The notes beneath the pieces were generated by a model, which did no database searches, was not told where the DNA came from, and saw nothing but the letters and a program-made list of their open reading frames with translations. From Aeromonas australiensis (GTDB lineage: Bacteria; Pseudomonadota; Gammaproteobacteria; Enterobacterales; Aeromonadaceae), in NCBI RefSeq assembly GCF_000819725.1, contig NZ_CDDH01000073.1, positions 1 to 64,000 on the forward strand: DNA of 64,000 nucleotides, in the 5' to 3' direction. Shown piece by piece: positions 47,226 to 57,603 of this stretch; position 1 is the first letter of the stretch, and every line of letters starts with the position of its first letter. Both the position numbers and the translations under genes were made by a program.

Positions 47226-47609
47226 TCAGAGTTTTTCCAGGTCCCGCTCGATTTCGCTGATCTTGTTCTGTACCACTTTTTCCAGATGGCGCAGGTCGCG
47301 CAGGATCTTCTGCTTGATATCCGGGTCGGCTTGCAGATGGACGCCCTGGGTCAGGTTGTCCAGCTCATCCACCACATACTTGAGGTTGGCGTTGATCTCG
47401 GTGACATCCTTGTACTCATGGGTCCCGGAGTCGACCAGCATGGTCTTGCGCTGGCGGGGATACTTGAATTTGACACTCTTGGCGAAGAACTCGCCCTTCT
47501 GCTTCTTGAAGTAGATCTTGAGGATGTCGTGGTTGGCCTCCTGGCGCAGGGTGTAGCTGTCGACGGAGGCGGGATCCTGGATCCCCAGGCTCTTCAGATT
47601 CTCGTACAT
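47226..47609 (-). CDS. DUF3461 family protein
   Basis: 127-residue soluble protein: [48 protein letters not shown] and the helical end [19 protein letters not shown] match DUF3461. Function unknown. Located between ptsG and dapD with its own terminator. Confidence 0.87.
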   Translation of the reverse strand: MYENLKSLGIQDPASVDSYTLRQEANHDILKIYFKKQKGEFFAKSVKFKYPRQRKTMLVDSGTHEYKDVTEINANLKYVVDELDNLTQGVHLQADPDIKQKILRDLRHLEKVVQNKISEIERDLEKL

Positions 47610-47691
47610 CAGGCTTCCTCGGTTTGAAACGATCCTGTCCCATCCATCTTAACCGATGCCTCATGGCTTGCCTGTGACAGGGGCGCCAAAA

Positions 47692-47720
47692 TCAAAAGGG
47701 CGCCATAAGGCGCCCTTAAA
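47692..47720 (-). terminator. Terminator of dapD
   Basis: AAGGGCGCC-ATAA-GGCGCCCTT; TTTTGATTTT follows on the minus strand. Confidence 0.88.
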
Positions 47721-47736
47721 GTCATGGCAAAACTGC

Positions 47737-48564
47737 TTACTCGTCGATGGAGCGCAGCAGGGCGTTGATACCGACTTTGGCGCGAGTCTTGGCATCCACC
47801 TTCTTGACGATCACCGCCGCGTAGAGGCTGTACTTGCCGCACTTGGAGGGCAGGGAGCCGGAGACGACCACGGAGCCAGCCGGTACCCGGCCGTAGTGGA
47901 TCTCGCCGGTTTCGCGGTCATAGATGCGGGTGGACTGGCCGATGAAGACGCCCATAGAGATGACGGAACCTTCCTCGACGATGACCCCTTCAACCACTTC
48001 GGAGCGGGCACCGATAAAGCAGTTGTCTTCGATGATGGTCGGGTTGGCCTGCAGCGGCTCCAGTACGCCGCCGATGCCGACGCCGCCGGAGAGGTGGACG
48101 TTTTTACCGATCTGGGCGCAAGAGCCGACAGTGGCCCAGGTATCGACCATGGTACCTTCGTCAACGAAGGCGCCGATGTTGACATAGGAGGGCATCAGCA
48201 CGGTATTGGGGGCGATAAAGGAGCCTTTGCGGGCGGTCGCCGGCGGCACCACGCGCACACCCGCTTCCTTGAACTGCTCGGCGGTGTAGTTGGAGAACTT
48301 GAGGGGAACCTTGTCGTAGTACTGGGCATCGTCGCCCTTGATGATGCCGTTGTCGTTGATGCGGAAGTAGAGCAGTACCGCCTTCTTCAACCACTGATGG
48401 ACGACCCACTCACCGGCGATCTTCTCGGCAACCCGCGCCTTGCCGGAGTCCAGCAGGTCGATGGCTTGCAGGATGGCGGACTTGGTGGCGCTATCCACGG
48501 AGCCCGGAGTAATGGTGTCGCGGCGCTCGAAGGCCGCTTCAATGATCTGTTGCAACTCGGTCAT
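47737..48564 (-). CDS. dapD: 2,3,4,5-tetrahydropyridine-2,6-dicarboxylate N-succinyltransferase
   Basis: 275-residue left-handed beta-helix acyltransferase of lysine and diaminopimelate synthesis. Start [19 protein letters not shown] is the family start; hexapeptide repeats span about residues 105-235 ([40 protein letters not shown]). Uses succinyl-CoA. Together with glnD and map it keeps the conserved map-glnD-dapD order. Confidence 0.97.
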   Translation of the reverse strand: MTELQQIIEAAFERRDTITPGSVDSATKSAILQAIDLLDSGKARVAEKIAGEWVVHQWLKKAVLLYFRINDNGIIKGDDAQYYDKVPLKFSNYTAEQFKEAGVRVVPPATARKGSFIAPNTVLMPSYVNIGAFVDEGTMVDTWATVGSCAQIGKNVHLSGGVGIGGVLEPLQANPTIIEDNCFIGARSEVVEGVIVEEGSVISMGVFIGQSTRIYDRETGEIHYGRVPAGSVVVSGSLPSKCGKYSLYAAVIVKKVDAKTRAKVGINALLRSIDE

Positions 48565-48738
48565 GACAGGTTTCCTTTAAAAAATTCTGTTTGTTGTATC
48601 ACACTTTTCCGACTGTTTTTAAGGGGTTGACCGGAATTCTTCCGGCCAGCGGCCATTTCTTCATCCGGTGTGCGCCAAGCAGTTGTTTGACATGGCAAAA
48701 AATGCCCGCCAACCAGTCTCTTTCGAATCACTTTTTGT

Positions 48739-51375
48739 TTAATCCAGCACCGACTGCTGGGGGTTGAGCTGGTGCACCAGCCGCTCTTCCAGTTGCTGCT
48801 GCTGCTCGGCGGTCAATGGTTCTCCATCGAGGCTGGTCATGCTGAAAAAGTCCTCGACCCGCTCGCCGAAGGTGGCGATTTTGGCGGCGTGCAGCGACAG
48901 CCCGCACTGCTGGAAAACGGCACCGATCCGGGCCAGCAGGCCGGGGGTATCGAGGGCGGTCAGCTCCATCAGAGTGTGGCGGTTCTCTCCTTTATGAGGC
49001 AGGAAGACCACCCGGGTCGGCACGCTGAACTGGCGATGACGCCGTGACAGCGGCTTGCTGCGTAGCACCAGCTTGCCCGGCTCCTGCAGCGCCTTCTCCA
49101 GCGCCTTCTTGATGGTTGCGGTGCGGTTGGGGCTGATGGGTTCGCCGCTTGGCTCCAGCACCACGAAGGTATCGAGCACATAGTTGCTGCGCGAGTTCAT
49201 GATCTGGGCGTCGTGAATGTTGAGGTTCTTCTGATCCAGCGCCGAGGCGACGGTAGCAAACAGATTCGGGGTATCGCGGCAATGGATAAACACCTCGCTG
49301 CCACCACGGGTCGGGTGTTTGCCGATGATCACCAGCGGCGCCGGATTGTCACCATGCTCGATGATGTGGCGGCAGTGCCAGGCGATCTGCTCCGGGCTGT
49401 GGCGCAGGAAGTAGTCGGCCTTGAAATCGGCCCAGAGCTGGTTGATTGCCTCTTCCGATACATCCCGTTGCGCCAGCAGTTGCTTGGCCTGACGCTGGTT
49501 TTCGCGAATGCGCAGCCGCATGTCGGGCGGGTTCTCCAGCCCCTGGCGCAGCGCCTTTTGGGTGGCGAAGTAGAGCTCCCGCAGCAGGGTGCCCTTCCAG
49601 TCGTTCCACAGGGTGTCGTTGGTGGCGCAGATATCGGCCACGGTAAGGCAGTAGAGCAGGTCGAGATGCTGCTCGTCGCGCACCTTCTGGGCAAAATCGG
49701 TGACCACGTCGGGATCGTAGATATCGCGGCGCTGGGCGGTGACCGACATCAGCAGATGGTGACGCACCAGCCAGGCGACCAGCCGGCTCTCGTAGCGATC
49801 CAGACCATGCAACTGGCAGAACTCCAGCGCATCGACGGCGCCGAGTTCCGAGTGATCGCCCCGTCGCCCCTTGGCGATGTCGTGGAACAGGGCGGCGATG
49901 CTGAGTAGCTCGGGCTTGCGCAGCCGGGTGAATACCTCGTGGCAGAGTGGGTGGTGCTGGCGGCTGGCCGGATTGGGGAACTGGTGAATGTTCTTGAGCA
50001 GCCTGTGGGTGTGCTCATCCACCGTGTAGGCGTGGAACATGTCGAACTGCATCTGGCCGACAATCAGGTTCCACTGGGGCAGATAGGCGGCGAGGATGCC
50101 GTACTTGTGCATCAGGGTGAGCGGCAGACCGATGCCGTTGGGGTGGCGCAACAGCGCCATAAAGAGGCGACGGCAGTCGGGCAAGTCCTCCAACCAGCAG
50201 TTGAGTTTGCGGCGTGCTTCGCGCAATTGACGCAGGGTGGCCGAGTGGATGCCCGCAATCTCGGGATGCTGGGCCATCTGATAGAAGAGGCGCAGGATGG
50301 CGGCCGGTTCACGGGTAAACAGCTGTGCATCCACCGCATCGATAAGACGGCCACGGAGTTGGAACTTATCGGAGAGGCGGCGCACATCCATGGCGCTGTT
50401 GCCGAGGATCGCCTCGTCAAACAGTTGTAGCAGCATCTCGTTGAGCTCGGCGACCCGCCGTACCGTCTGGTAGAAGCGCTTCATCATCTGTTCGATCGGT
50501 GCGTTGCCTTCTCCCTCGAAGCCCAGCATCTGGGCTACGGTACGCTGGCGATCGAACAGCAGGCGGTTATCCCCCTTGTTGATGGCCATATGCAGGGCAA
50601 AGCGCACCTTCCAGAGGAAGTTCTGGCAGTCGAGCAGCTCGCGGTACTCGGCGCGGTTGAGAAAGCCGTGGCTGGTCATCTCGAACAAAGTGGTCGCGCC
50701 GAAGTGGCGACGAGCGACCCAGGCCAGGGTCTGAATGTCGCGCAGGCCGCCCGGATTGCACTTGAGATCCGGCTCCAGCTTGTAGGCGGTGCCGAGAAAC
50801 TGCTGGTGCCGCTGGGCCTGCTCCTGCCGTTTGGCACGAAAGAAGGCTTCGCTCGGCCAGAAGTGCTGGGGGCCGGTGGCCTCTTTAAGTTGCCGGAAGC
50901 CCTCCTGGCGGCCGGTGATGTAGCGCGCCTCGATCAGGTTGGTGGCCACCGTGATGTCGGCCTTGCCCTGCTCGATGCACTCCGCCACGTTGCGCACCGC
51001 CTGGCCCACCTCCAGCTTGAGATCCCACAGCAGGGTGATGAACTCGCCGATCCGCAGCCCCAGCACTTCATCCAGCTCATCGCCGTCATAGAGGATCAGC
51101 AGGTCGATATCGGAGTGGGGGTGCAGCTCGCCGCGGCCATAACCCCCCACCGCGATCAGGGTCAAATCGCTCTTGTCGAAGCCAAACTTCTGCCACAGCC
51201 GGCAGAGCAGCTGATCCATGTATTCGGAGCGGGTGGCAACCAGCTCGATGATGTTATCGCCGGCATCGAAACGGGCGTGCAGCCAGCCGAGAAAGCGGCT
51301 CAGGTACTCTTTGCAGTTGTCGCGAGTGAGCTGGTCATCGGGTAACAAATGGGGGGAAAGCAGGCTGGCGTCCAT
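48739..51375 (-). CDS. glnD: Bifunctional [protein-PII] uridylyltransferase / uridylyl-removing enzyme
   Basis: 878-residue nitrogen sensor. Domain order: nucleotidyltransferase with GGYGRGELHPHSDIDLLIL (about residues 78-96), PII-uridylyltransferase linker, HD phosphohydrolase domain with ALFHDIAKGRRGDHSELG (about 490), and two C-terminal ACT domains (from about 690 and 800) that bind glutamine. Modifies GlnB/GlnK according to glutamine level. Length close to E. coli GlnD (890). The start lies 84 bases downstream of map, after its terminator. Confidence 0.97.
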   Translation of the reverse strand: MDASLLSPHLLPDDQLTRDNCKEYLSRFLGWLHARFDAGDNIIELVATRSEYMDQLLCRLWQKFGFDKSDLTLIAVGGYGRGELHPHSDIDLLILYDGDELDEVLGLRIGEFITLLWDLKLEVGQAVRNVAECIEQGKADITVATNLIEARYITGRQEGFRQLKEATGPQHFWPSEAFFRAKRQEQAQRHQQFLGTAYKLEPDLKCNPGGLRDIQTLAWVARRHFGATTLFEMTSHGFLNRAEYRELLDCQNFLWKVRFALHMAINKGDNRLLFDRQRTVAQMLGFEGEGNAPIEQMMKRFYQTVRRVAELNEMLLQLFDEAILGNSAMDVRRLSDKFQLRGRLIDAVDAQLFTREPAAILRLFYQMAQHPEIAGIHSATLRQLREARRKLNCWLEDLPDCRRLFMALLRHPNGIGLPLTLMHKYGILAAYLPQWNLIVGQMQFDMFHAYTVDEHTHRLLKNIHQFPNPASRQHHPLCHEVFTRLRKPELLSIAALFHDIAKGRRGDHSELGAVDALEFCQLHGLDRYESRLVAWLVRHHLLMSVTAQRRDIYDPDVVTDFAQKVRDEQHLDLLYCLTVADICATNDTLWNDWKGTLLRELYFATQKALRQGLENPPDMRLRIRENQRQAKQLLAQRDVSEEAINQLWADFKADYFLRHSPEQIAWHCRHIIEHGDNPAPLVIIGKHPTRGGSEVFIHCRDTPNLFATVASALDQKNLNIHDAQIMNSRSNYVLDTFVVLEPSGEPISPNRTATIKKALEKALQEPGKLVLRSKPLSRRHRQFSVPTRVVFLPHKGENRHTLMELTALDTPGLLARIGAVFQQCGLSLHAAKIATFGERVEDFFSMTSLDGEPLTAEQQQQLEERLVHQLNPQQSVLD

Positions 51376-51420
51376 GGCATCTCACACACAAGTGGCAGGC
51401 ATCTGACTGAAACAGGCAGT

Positions 51421-51456
51421 AAAAACCCCGGCGCTTTTCACAAGGGCCGGGGTTCG
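51421..51456 (-). terminator. Terminator of map
   Basis: AACCCCGGC ... GCCGGGGTT, 12-base loop, followed by TTTTAC on the minus strand. Separates map from glnD. Confidence 0.85.
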
Positions 51457-51459
51457 ATG

Positions 51460-52248
51460 TTAGCTGTGTTTGATGAAGCGGTCGATAGTGTCATCGGGGC
51501 GCAGGGTAAGCACCTCGCAGCCATCCTCGGTCACCAGCAGGGTGTGCTCCCACTGGGCGGAGTCGCCGCCATCCTTGGTGGTTACAGTCCAGCCATCCTT
51601 CGGATTGACCTTGCAGTGATACTTCTTGCTGTTGACCATGGGCTCGATGGTGAAGCACATGCCTGCTTTCAGCTCCAGCTTGCCGCTGTTGCGGTAGTGG
51701 AGGATCTGCGGCTCTTCGTGGAACTCGGCACCGATGCCGTGACCGCAGTAGTCACGCACCACGGAGAAACCGGCTTGCTCGACGATGGGCTGAATAACGG
51801 CGCCAAGCTCGGTAATGCAGGCACCCGGACGCACCTTCTTGATGGCGGCGTAGAGGCTCTCTTGCGCAACCTTGCAGAGCTGGCGGCGCAGCGGGGTGGT
51901 TTCCCCCACGATGAACATGGCTGAGGTATCGCCGTGGTAGCCATCCTTGATGACGGTGATATCCAGGTTGATGATGTCGCCATCACGCAGCTTCTTGTGA
52001 TTCGGGATACCGTGGCAGATCACATCGTTCACCGAGGTGCAGATGGATTTGGGGAAGCCGTGGTAGTTGAGCGGGGCCGGGATGGCCTGCTGCACGTCGA
52101 CAATATAGTTGTGGCAGAGGGTGTTCAGTTCGTCAGTGGTGACGCCAGCTTTGACATGGGGCGCAATCATGACCAGCACATCGGCGGCCAATTGGCCGGC
52201 AACGCGCATCTTTTCAATCTCTTCCGGTGTCTTGATTTTAATGGACAT
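51460..52248 (-). CDS. map: Methionine aminopeptidase, type I
   Basis: 262-residue metalloprotease removing N-terminal Met from new proteins. Metal ligands are in NLDITVIKDGYHGDTS (two Asp), CGHGIGAEFHEEP (His) and FTIEPMV and WEHTLLVTEDG (Glu). ATG 52248 (MSIKIKTPEEIEKMRVAG) is the family start; the open frame extends 33 codons further without family similarity. Divergent from rpsB, as in E. coli. Confidence 0.96.
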   Translation of the reverse strand: MSIKIKTPEEIEKMRVAGQLAADVLVMIAPHVKAGVTTDELNTLCHNYIVDVQQAIPAPLNYHGFPKSICTSVNDVICHGIPNHKKLRDGDIINLDITVIKDGYHGDTSAMFIVGETTPLRRQLCKVAQESLYAAIKKVRPGACITELGAVIQPIVEQAGFSVVRDYCGHGIGAEFHEEPQILHYRNSGKLELKAGMCFTIEPMVNSKKYHCKVNPKDGWTVTTKDGGDSAQWEHTLLVTEDGCEVLTLRPDDTIDRFIKHS

Positions 52249-52618
52249 GGGGTCTCTCTTGCGGCCTGCCGCTGGGTCTGCGAGGGCAGACAGGACAGGT
52301 AATGAAAAATAGATGCGTTTGCAATCAGGGCAAAATTTTATCCGCAACCCCAGCTCACTTCCAGTGTGATTGTCATCACAACGTCAAATCGGCGTCGCAG
52401 CATCCTCTGGCGGGATCCAGATTTACACCTGTTTAGGGTGTTGGTCGGTGGTGTCCTGAACAAAGTTATGGTATAAAGCGCGCCGGAATGGGGAACTTGC
52501 GTCCACCATTTCATCACCCTTAATCAATAACACACACACATCGACACATATACCGGGGTGCCTTAACGGGTCGGTTATATGGGATGTGTGGAGGCCTAAC
52601 CCCATACAGAGGTATAAA
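52249..52618 (+). promoter_or_regulatory. map/rpsB intergenic region with rpsB promoter and leader
   Basis: A -10 TATAAA at 52472-52477 followed by a GC-rich discriminator GCGCGCC suggests a growth-rate-controlled promoter; the -35 is weak. The transcript would have a leader of about 135 nt before rpsB, ending with the segment TACCGGGGTGCC (about 52551-52562) and AGAGG. Autogenous S2 control through the leader is known in E. coli and is likely here. Confidence 0.5.
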
Positions 52619-53347
52619 ATGGCTAAAGTTTCTATGCGCGACATGCTGCAAGCCGGCGTTCACTTCGGTCACCAGACTCGTTACTGGAACCCGAAAATGA
52701 AATCCTACATCTTCGGTGCTCGCAGCAAAGTTCACATCATCAACCTGGAAAAAACCGTTCCGATGTTTGACGATGCCATGAACTTCATCAGCTCCGTAGC
52801 TGCCAAGAAAGGCAAGGTACTGTTCGTTGGTACCAAGCGTGCCGCGTCTGAAGCCGTAAAAGAAGCCGCTGAGCGTTGCGACCAGTTCTATGTAAACCAC
52901 CGCTGGCTGGGCGGTATGCTGACCAACTGGAAAACCGTTCGTCAGTCTATCAAGCGCCTGAAAGATCTGGAAACCCAGAGCCAAGACGGTACCTTCGACA
53001 AGCTGACCAAGAAAGAGGCGCTGATGCGTACTCGCGAAATGGAAAAGCTGGAGAAGAGCCTGGGTGGTATCAAGAACATGGGCGGCCTGCCTGACGTTCT
53101 GTTCGTTGTCGATGCCGACCACGAGCACATCGCTATCAAAGAAGCCAACAACCTGGGTATCCCGGTAGTTTCCATCGTTGATACCAACTCCAACCCGGAC
53201 GGCGTTGATTACGTCATCCCGGGTAACGACGACGCTATCCGTGCCGTACAGCTGTACCTGAATGCTGCAGCTGACACCGTACTGGAAGCTCGCGCTCAGG
53301 ACATCGTTGTTCAAGCTGAACAAGATGGCTTCGTTGAAGCTGAGTAA
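52619..53347 (+). CDS. rpsB: 30S ribosomal protein S2
   Basis: 242-residue ribosomal protein. Start [49 protein letters not shown] and [20 protein letters not shown] are S2 signatures. ATG 52619 has AGAGG upstream; the 11 upstream in-frame codons are leader. Codon use is strongly biased, as for highly expressed genes. In an operon with tsf. Confidence 0.98.
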   Translation: MAKVSMRDMLQAGVHFGHQTRYWNPKMKSYIFGARSKVHIINLEKTVPMFDDAMNFISSVAAKKGKVLFVGTKRAASEAVKEAAERCDQFYVNHRWLGGMLTNWKTVRQSIKRLKDLETQSQDGTFDKLTKKEALMRTREMEKLEKSLGGIKNMGGLPDVLFVVDADHEHIAIKEANNLGIPVVSIVDTNSNPDGVDYVIPGNDDAIRAVQLYLNAAADTVLEARAQDIVVQAEQDGFVEAE

Positions 53348-53396
53348 TTGATAAGGACTGTAAAGCCCTTATTAACCAAGCTGATGTAATTGGTTA

Positions 53397-53424
53397 GCAG
53401 GGGCCCTTGTGGCCCCTGTTTCTT
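53397..53424 (+). terminator. Attenuating terminator between rpsB and tsf
   Basis: CAGGGGCC-CTTGT-GGCCCCTG followed by TTTCTT, 50 bases after rpsB and about 30 before tsf. The position suggests partial termination that sets the S2 to EF-Ts ratio. Confidence 0.8.
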
Positions 53425-53451
53425 GTCAATTCAAGACCGAGGATACTGGAC

Positions 53452-54333
53452 ATGGCTAACGTTACTGCCGCCCTGGTAAAAGAACTGCGCGAGCGCACTG
53501 CCGCTGGCATGATGGATTGCAAAAAAGCACTGGAAGAAGCTGCTGGTGATATCGAGCTGGCAATTGAGAACATGCGCAAATCCGGTCAGGCCAAAGCCGC
53601 CAAGAAAGCGGGCCGTATCGCCGCTGAAGGCGTTATCTTTGCTCGCACCGAAGGCAACGTTGCCGTCATGATCGAGCTGAACAGCGAAACCGACTTCGTC
53701 GCCAAAGATGCCAGCTTCATGGCAATGGGCCAGAAGATCGCTGACATCGCTGCAGCCCAGAAAATTGCTGACGTTGACGCGCTGAAAGCCGCTGACTTCG
53801 GTAACGGCGAATCCGTCGAGCTGACCATCACCAACCTGATCGCCAAGATCGGTGAGAACATGAACCTGCGTCGCGTGATGCTGGTTGAAGGTGACAACCT
53901 GGGTACCTACGTTCACGGTTCCCGCATTGGTGTTATCACCAAGCTGACCGGTGGTTCTGCCGAGCTGGCCAAAGATCTGGCCATGCACGTTGCTGCCAAC
54001 AGCCCGCAATTCGTCAAGCCTGAAGACGTGTCTGCTGAAGTCGTTGCCAAAGAGCGCGAAATCCAGATCGACATCGCCATCAACTCCGGCAAGCCGAAAG
54101 AGATCGCCGAGAAGATGGTTGAAGGCCGCATGAAGAAGTTCACCGGTGAGGTTTCCCTGACTGGTCAACCGTTCGTGAAAGATCCTTCCATGACCGTTGC
54201 CGAGCTGCTGAAGAAAGAAGGCGCTGACGTTGTCTCCTTCACCCGTTTCGAAGTGGGCGAAGGCATCGAGAAGCAAGAGACCGATTTCGCTGCTGAAGTT
54301 GCAGCCCAAATCGCGGCCGCTCAAAAGGCCTAA
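53452..54333 (+). CDS. tsf: Elongation factor Ts
   Basis: 293-residue nucleotide-exchange factor for EF-Tu. N-terminal UBA-like domain ([20 protein letters not shown]) and the conserved [10 protein letters not shown] motif; then [14 protein letters not shown] and [13 protein letters not shown] 53452 follows GAGGATACTGGAC. Biased codons indicate high expression. Confidence 0.98.
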   Translation: MANVTAALVKELRERTAAGMMDCKKALEEAAGDIELAIENMRKSGQAKAAKKAGRIAAEGVIFARTEGNVAVMIELNSETDFVAKDASFMAMGQKIADIAAAQKIADVDALKAADFGNGESVELTITNLIAKIGENMNLRRVMLVEGDNLGTYVHGSRIGVITKLTGGSAELAKDLAMHVAANSPQFVKPEDVSAEVVAKEREIQIDIAINSGKPKEIAEKMVEGRMKKFTGEVSLTGQPFVKDPSMTVAELLKKEGADVVSFTRFEVGEGIEKQETDFAAEVAAQIAAAQKA

Positions 54334-54356
54334 TCGAACCGGTTTTTCCGTTTCCC

Positions 54357-54390
54357 CAGACCGCGACTTATGTCGCGGTCTTTATATGAC
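54357..54390 (+). terminator. Terminator between tsf and pyrH
   Basis: AGACCGCGAC-TTAT-GTCGCGGTCT followed by TTATAT. Confidence 0.85.
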
Positions 54391-54404
54391 CAGGAATCAG
54401 TGAC

Positions 54405-55139
54405 ATGAGTACCAATCCCAAACCTGCATACAGACGTGTTCTTCTGAAGTTGAGTGGTGAAGCCCTGCAAGGATCCGAGGGTTTCGGCATTGATCCGGCG
54501 GTGCTGGAGCGGATGGCCCAAGAGATCAAAGAACTGGTTGAGTTGGGTGTTCAGGTCGGTCTGGTCATCGGTGGCGGCAACCTGTTCCGTGGTGCCGGTC
54601 TTGCCAAAGCGGGTATGAACCGCGTGGTGGGTGACCACATGGGTATGCTGGCAACCGTGATGAACGGTCTGGCCATGCGTGATGCCCTGCATCGTGCTTA
54701 TGTGAATGCCCGTCTGATGTCTGCCATCTCCCTGCAGGGCGTCTGCGACTCCTACAGCTGGGCCGAGGCAATCAGCCAGCTGCGTGCTGGCAAAGTCGTT
54801 ATCTTCTCCGCCGGTACCGGCAACCCCTTCTTCACTACCGATTCTGCGGCCTGCCTGCGCGGGATCGAGATCGAAGCCGACGTGGTGCTCAAAGCCACCA
54901 AGGTTGACGGTGTATACAACGAGGATCCGGTCAAGAATCCGGATGCCGTGCTGTATCATGAACTGAGTTATGATGAAGTTCTTGAAAAAGAGCTCAAGGT
55001 GATGGATCTTGCTGCCTTTACCCTGGCACGTGACCATGATCTGCCGATCCGCGTGTTCAACATGAACAAACCGGGCGCTCTGCGCCGGGTCGTCATGGGT
55101 GAACCGGAAGGTACTCTGATCCACCACGCTGGTAAATAA
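54405..55139 (+). CDS. pyrH: UMP kinase
   Basis: 244-residue hexameric amino-acid-kinase-fold enzyme that phosphorylates UMP to [38 protein letters not shown] and [14 protein letters not shown] are conserved. It lies between tsf and frr as in nearly all gammaproteobacteria. Confidence 0.98.
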   Translation: MSTNPKPAYRRVLLKLSGEALQGSEGFGIDPAVLERMAQEIKELVELGVQVGLVIGGGNLFRGAGLAKAGMNRVVGDHMGMLATVMNGLAMRDALHRAYVNARLMSAISLQGVCDSYSWAEAISQLRAGKVVIFSAGTGNPFFTTDSAACLRGIEIEADVVLKATKVDGVYNEDPVKNPDAVLYHELSYDEVLEKELKVMDLAAFTLARDHDLPIRVFNMNKPGALRRVVMGEPEGTLIHHAGK

Positions 55140-55240
55140 GATAAAAGTGAGCCACCTGGCGCTCTTATCCTATCCATCACGTCAGTAAATAAGATAGACA
55201 CGGGCCCTGTAGCGGCTCGTTCGCCAAAAGGAAAACCACT

Positions 55241-55798
55241 GTGATCAACGAGATTAAAAACGACGCCAAGGACCGTATGGGCAAGAGCGTAGAAGCGCTC
55301 AAGACCCAAATGTCCAAGATCCGTACCGGCCGTGCTCACCCGAGCCTGCTCGACGGCATCCAGGTTGAGTACTACGGTGCAGCTACTCCGCTGAAACAGT
55401 TGGCCAACGTCGTGGCAGAAGATGCGCGCACCCTCTCCATCTCCATTTTTGACCGCTCCATGATCCAGGCGGTAGAGAAGGCGATCCTGACCTCTGATCT
55501 GGGCCTGAATCCCTCCAGCAATGGTCAGACCCTGCGTGTGCCGCTGCCGCCGCTGACTGAAGAGCGCCGTCGCGATCTGACCAAGATCGTCCGTGCCGAA
55601 GCAGAAAACGCCCGTGTTGCCGTGCGTAACATCCGCCGTGATGCCAACGCGGACCTGAAAGCGCTGCTGAAGGACAAAGAGATCTCCGAGGATGACGACC
55701 GTCGTGCCCAGGAAGAGATCCAGAAGCTGACCGACTCCTACGTCAAGCTGGTCGATGAGGCCCTTGCCGCAAAGGAGAAGGAGCTAATGGAAATCTAA
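55241..55798 (+). CDS. frr: Ribosome recycling factor
   Basis: 185-residue protein that splits post-termination ribosomes with EF-G. GTG start at 55241 (AAAAGGAAAA upstream). Signature segments: [45 protein letters not shown] and RNIRRDAN. Length identical to E. coli RRF. Confidence 0.98.
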   Translation: MINEIKNDAKDRMGKSVEALKTQMSKIRTGRAHPSLLDGIQVEYYGAATPLKQLANVVAEDARTLSISIFDRSMIQAVEKAILTSDLGLNPSSNGQTLRVPLPPLTEERRRDLTKIVRAEAENARVAVRNIRRDANADLKALLKDKEISEDDDRRAQEEIQKLTDSYVKLVDEALAAKEKELMEI

Positions 55799-55817
55799 CC
55801 CTCTGAAAGGTATATTA

Positions 55818-55853
55818 CGAGCGCCGTGTAGTGCCCCTGCACGGCGCTTTTGT
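55818..55853 (+). terminator. Terminator between frr and uppS
   Basis: AGCGCCGTG ... CACGGCGCT with an 11-base loop, followed by TTTGTCTTTG. Confidence 0.8.
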
Positions 55854-55870
55854 CTTTGTGGGAGAATTAC

Positions 55871-56647
55871 ATGTCGCTTTTGGCTGCGTTGGGTGATTGT
55901 GCCAACTCATCTTTACCCCGCCACGTCGCCATCATCATGGATGGTAACGGTCGCTGGGCCCAGAACCGGGGCAAGATCCGGGTCTATGGCCACAAGGCGG
56001 GCGTCAAGTCAGTGCGCGAGGCCGTTACCTTTGCTGCGCGTGCCAAGATCGAGGCATTGACCCTGTTTGCCTTCTCCAGCGAGAACTGGCGTCGCCCGGA
56101 AGGGGAGGTCAGTGCCTTGATGGAACTGTTCATCACTGTGTTGGGCCGTGAGGTGCAGAAGCTGCACAGCAACGGGATCCGGCTCAAGGTGATTGGCGAT
56201 ACTGCTCGCTTTAGTGAGCGGTTGCAGGCCAGAATCGCCAAGGCGGAGGCCTTGACCGCCACTAACAAGGGGCTGACCCTCAACATTGCGGCCAACTATG
56301 GCGGCCAGTGGGATATCGCCCAGGCTGCCCGCAAGCTGGCTAAAGCGGTCGCGGCCGGTGAACTGGCCGCTGACGACATTGATGAGTCCATGCTGACCCG
56401 CGAGGTGTGTATGGCCGATCTGCCGCCGGTGGACCTGTTGATCCGTACCGGTGGTGACCATCGCATCAGCAACTTTGTGTTATGGCAGCTCGCCTATGCC
56501 GAGCTCTATTTTACCCCGGTATTGTGGCCCGATTTCAACGAGGCCGAGTTCAGTGAGGCGGTCGCCTCTTTCGTGGCCCGCGAGCGTCGCTTCGGTTGCA
56601 CGGGTGAACAGATACGGGAATTGATCGCCGAGCAGCAGACCGGCTAA
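55871..56647 (+). CDS. uppS: Undecaprenyl diphosphate synthase
   Basis: 258-residue cis-prenyltransferase making the C55 lipid carrier for peptidoglycan and O-antigen. Catalytic Asp is in [23 protein letters not shown], and [18 protein letters not shown] are signatures (Asp replaces the more common Glu in RTGGEHR, a mild change). ATG 55871 has GGGAG upstream; an ATG seven codons earlier overlaps the terminator. First gene of the uppS-cdsA-dxr-rseP-bamA run. Confidence 0.96.
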   Translation: MSLLAALGDCANSSLPRHVAIIMDGNGRWAQNRGKIRVYGHKAGVKSVREAVTFAARAKIEALTLFAFSSENWRRPEGEVSALMELFITVLGREVQKLHSNGIRLKVIGDTARFSERLQARIAKAEALTATNKGLTLNIAANYGGQWDIAQAARKLAKAVAAGELAADDIDESMLTREVCMADLPPVDLLIRTGGDHRISNFVLWQLAYAELYFTPVLWPDFNEAEFSEAVASFVARERRFGCTGEQIRELIAEQQTG

Positions 56648-56674
56648 ACCCCGCTCCCAAGAGAGAGGTTTCTT

Positions 56675-57532
56675 TTGCTAAAACAACGAATTATTACTGC
56701 TTTGATGTTGATCCCCCTGGTGTTGGGGGCGCTCTTCTTTCTGCCATTGAAATTTTTTGCCCTGTTGGCAGCGCTGGTGTTTTTGTTGGCCAGTCGCGAA
56801 TGGAGCGGGTTTGTCTCTGCTAGCCCGCAACAATGGTTGCCCATCGTCTTTTGTCTGTTACTCGGTGCCAGCCTCTTTTGGTTGCCGGTGGAGCAACTCT
56901 GGACGCCTAAGTTGCACCCCCTTGTGATGGGCGTGCTGTGGACTGCCGCGAGTTGGTGGCTGCTCGGATTGCTGTTGGTATTGCGTTACCCCCAGAGTGC
57001 CAAGCTATGGAAAGAGTCTATCTGGCTCAAATCCCTGTTTGGCCTGGTTACCCTGGTTCCCTTCTTCTGGTCGCTGGTCGCCATCCGTGGTTACAACTTT
57101 TACCATGACCCCATGATGGGGGCCTGGATCCTGTTGTTTGTGATGGGATTGGTCTGGGCGGCAGATTCTGGCGCCTATTTTTTCGGCAAGGCGTTCGGTA
57201 AGCACAAGCTGGCACCGGCTGTGAGTCCGGGCAAAACCATCGAAGGGATGTGTGGCGGCCTCTTTACCGCCAGCCTGCTGGCCATCGGTGTCACCTGGTC
57301 AATGGGATTTGTGCCTGCCAAGATGATCACCGTGCTGTTTTGTTCCCTGCTGGCGGTGCTTGCCTCTGTACTCGGTGATCTCACCGAGAGCATGTTCAAG
57401 CGCGAAGCGGGCATCAAGGACTCCGGCACCCTGCTGCCGGGTCATGGCGGTATTCTCGACCGGATCGACAGCCTGACCGCCGCCCTGCCGGTGTTTCTGC
57501 TCAGTTATCTGCTACTCAGTCAGGAGTTTTGA
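56675..57532 (+). CDS. cdsA: Phosphatidate cytidylyltransferase
   Basis: 285-residue inner-membrane enzyme making CDP-diacylglycerol from phosphatidate and CTP. About eight membrane segments; signature SMFKREAGIKDSGTLLPGHG (then GILDRIDS) near the C-terminus and DSGAYFFGKAFGKHKL. TTG start at 56675 with GAGAGG upstream. The stop TGA overlaps the ATG of a 23-codon ORF that is part of a duplicated junction with dxr. Confidence 0.96.
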   Translation: MLKQRIITALMLIPLVLGALFFLPLKFFALLAALVFLLASREWSGFVSASPQQWLPIVFCLLLGASLFWLPVEQLWTPKLHPLVMGVLWTAASWWLLGLLLVLRYPQSAKLWKESIWLKSLFGLVTLVPFFWSLVAIRGYNFYHDPMMGAWILLFVMGLVWAADSGAYFFGKAFGKHKLAPAVSPGKTIEGMCGGLFTASLLAIGVTWSMGFVPAKMITVLFCSLLAVLASVLGDLTESMFKREAGIKDSGTLLPGHGGILDRIDSLTAALPVFLLSYLLLSQEF

Positions 57533-57603
57533 TGCACAACCCACTGGTGATATCGAGGGCTTCCCATACCATCGCTCTGCTTATGATTAGTCGGGAGTTT
57601 TGA
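57532..57603 (+). other. 23-codon ORF from tandem duplication of the cdsA-dxr junction
   Basis: Bases 57518-57564 and 57589-57635 are direct repeats offset by 71 bases (37 of 47 identical). The unit contains the cdsA 3' end, a Shine-Dalgarno (AGGAG/GGGAG), TTTTGATG and the dxr 5' end. The result is a fused mini-ORF MHNPLVISRASHTIALL then MISREF: its start resembles Dxr ([11 protein letters not shown]), its end CdsA (LLLSQEF). It overlaps cdsA and dxr by TGATG at both ends. Confidence 0.75.
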
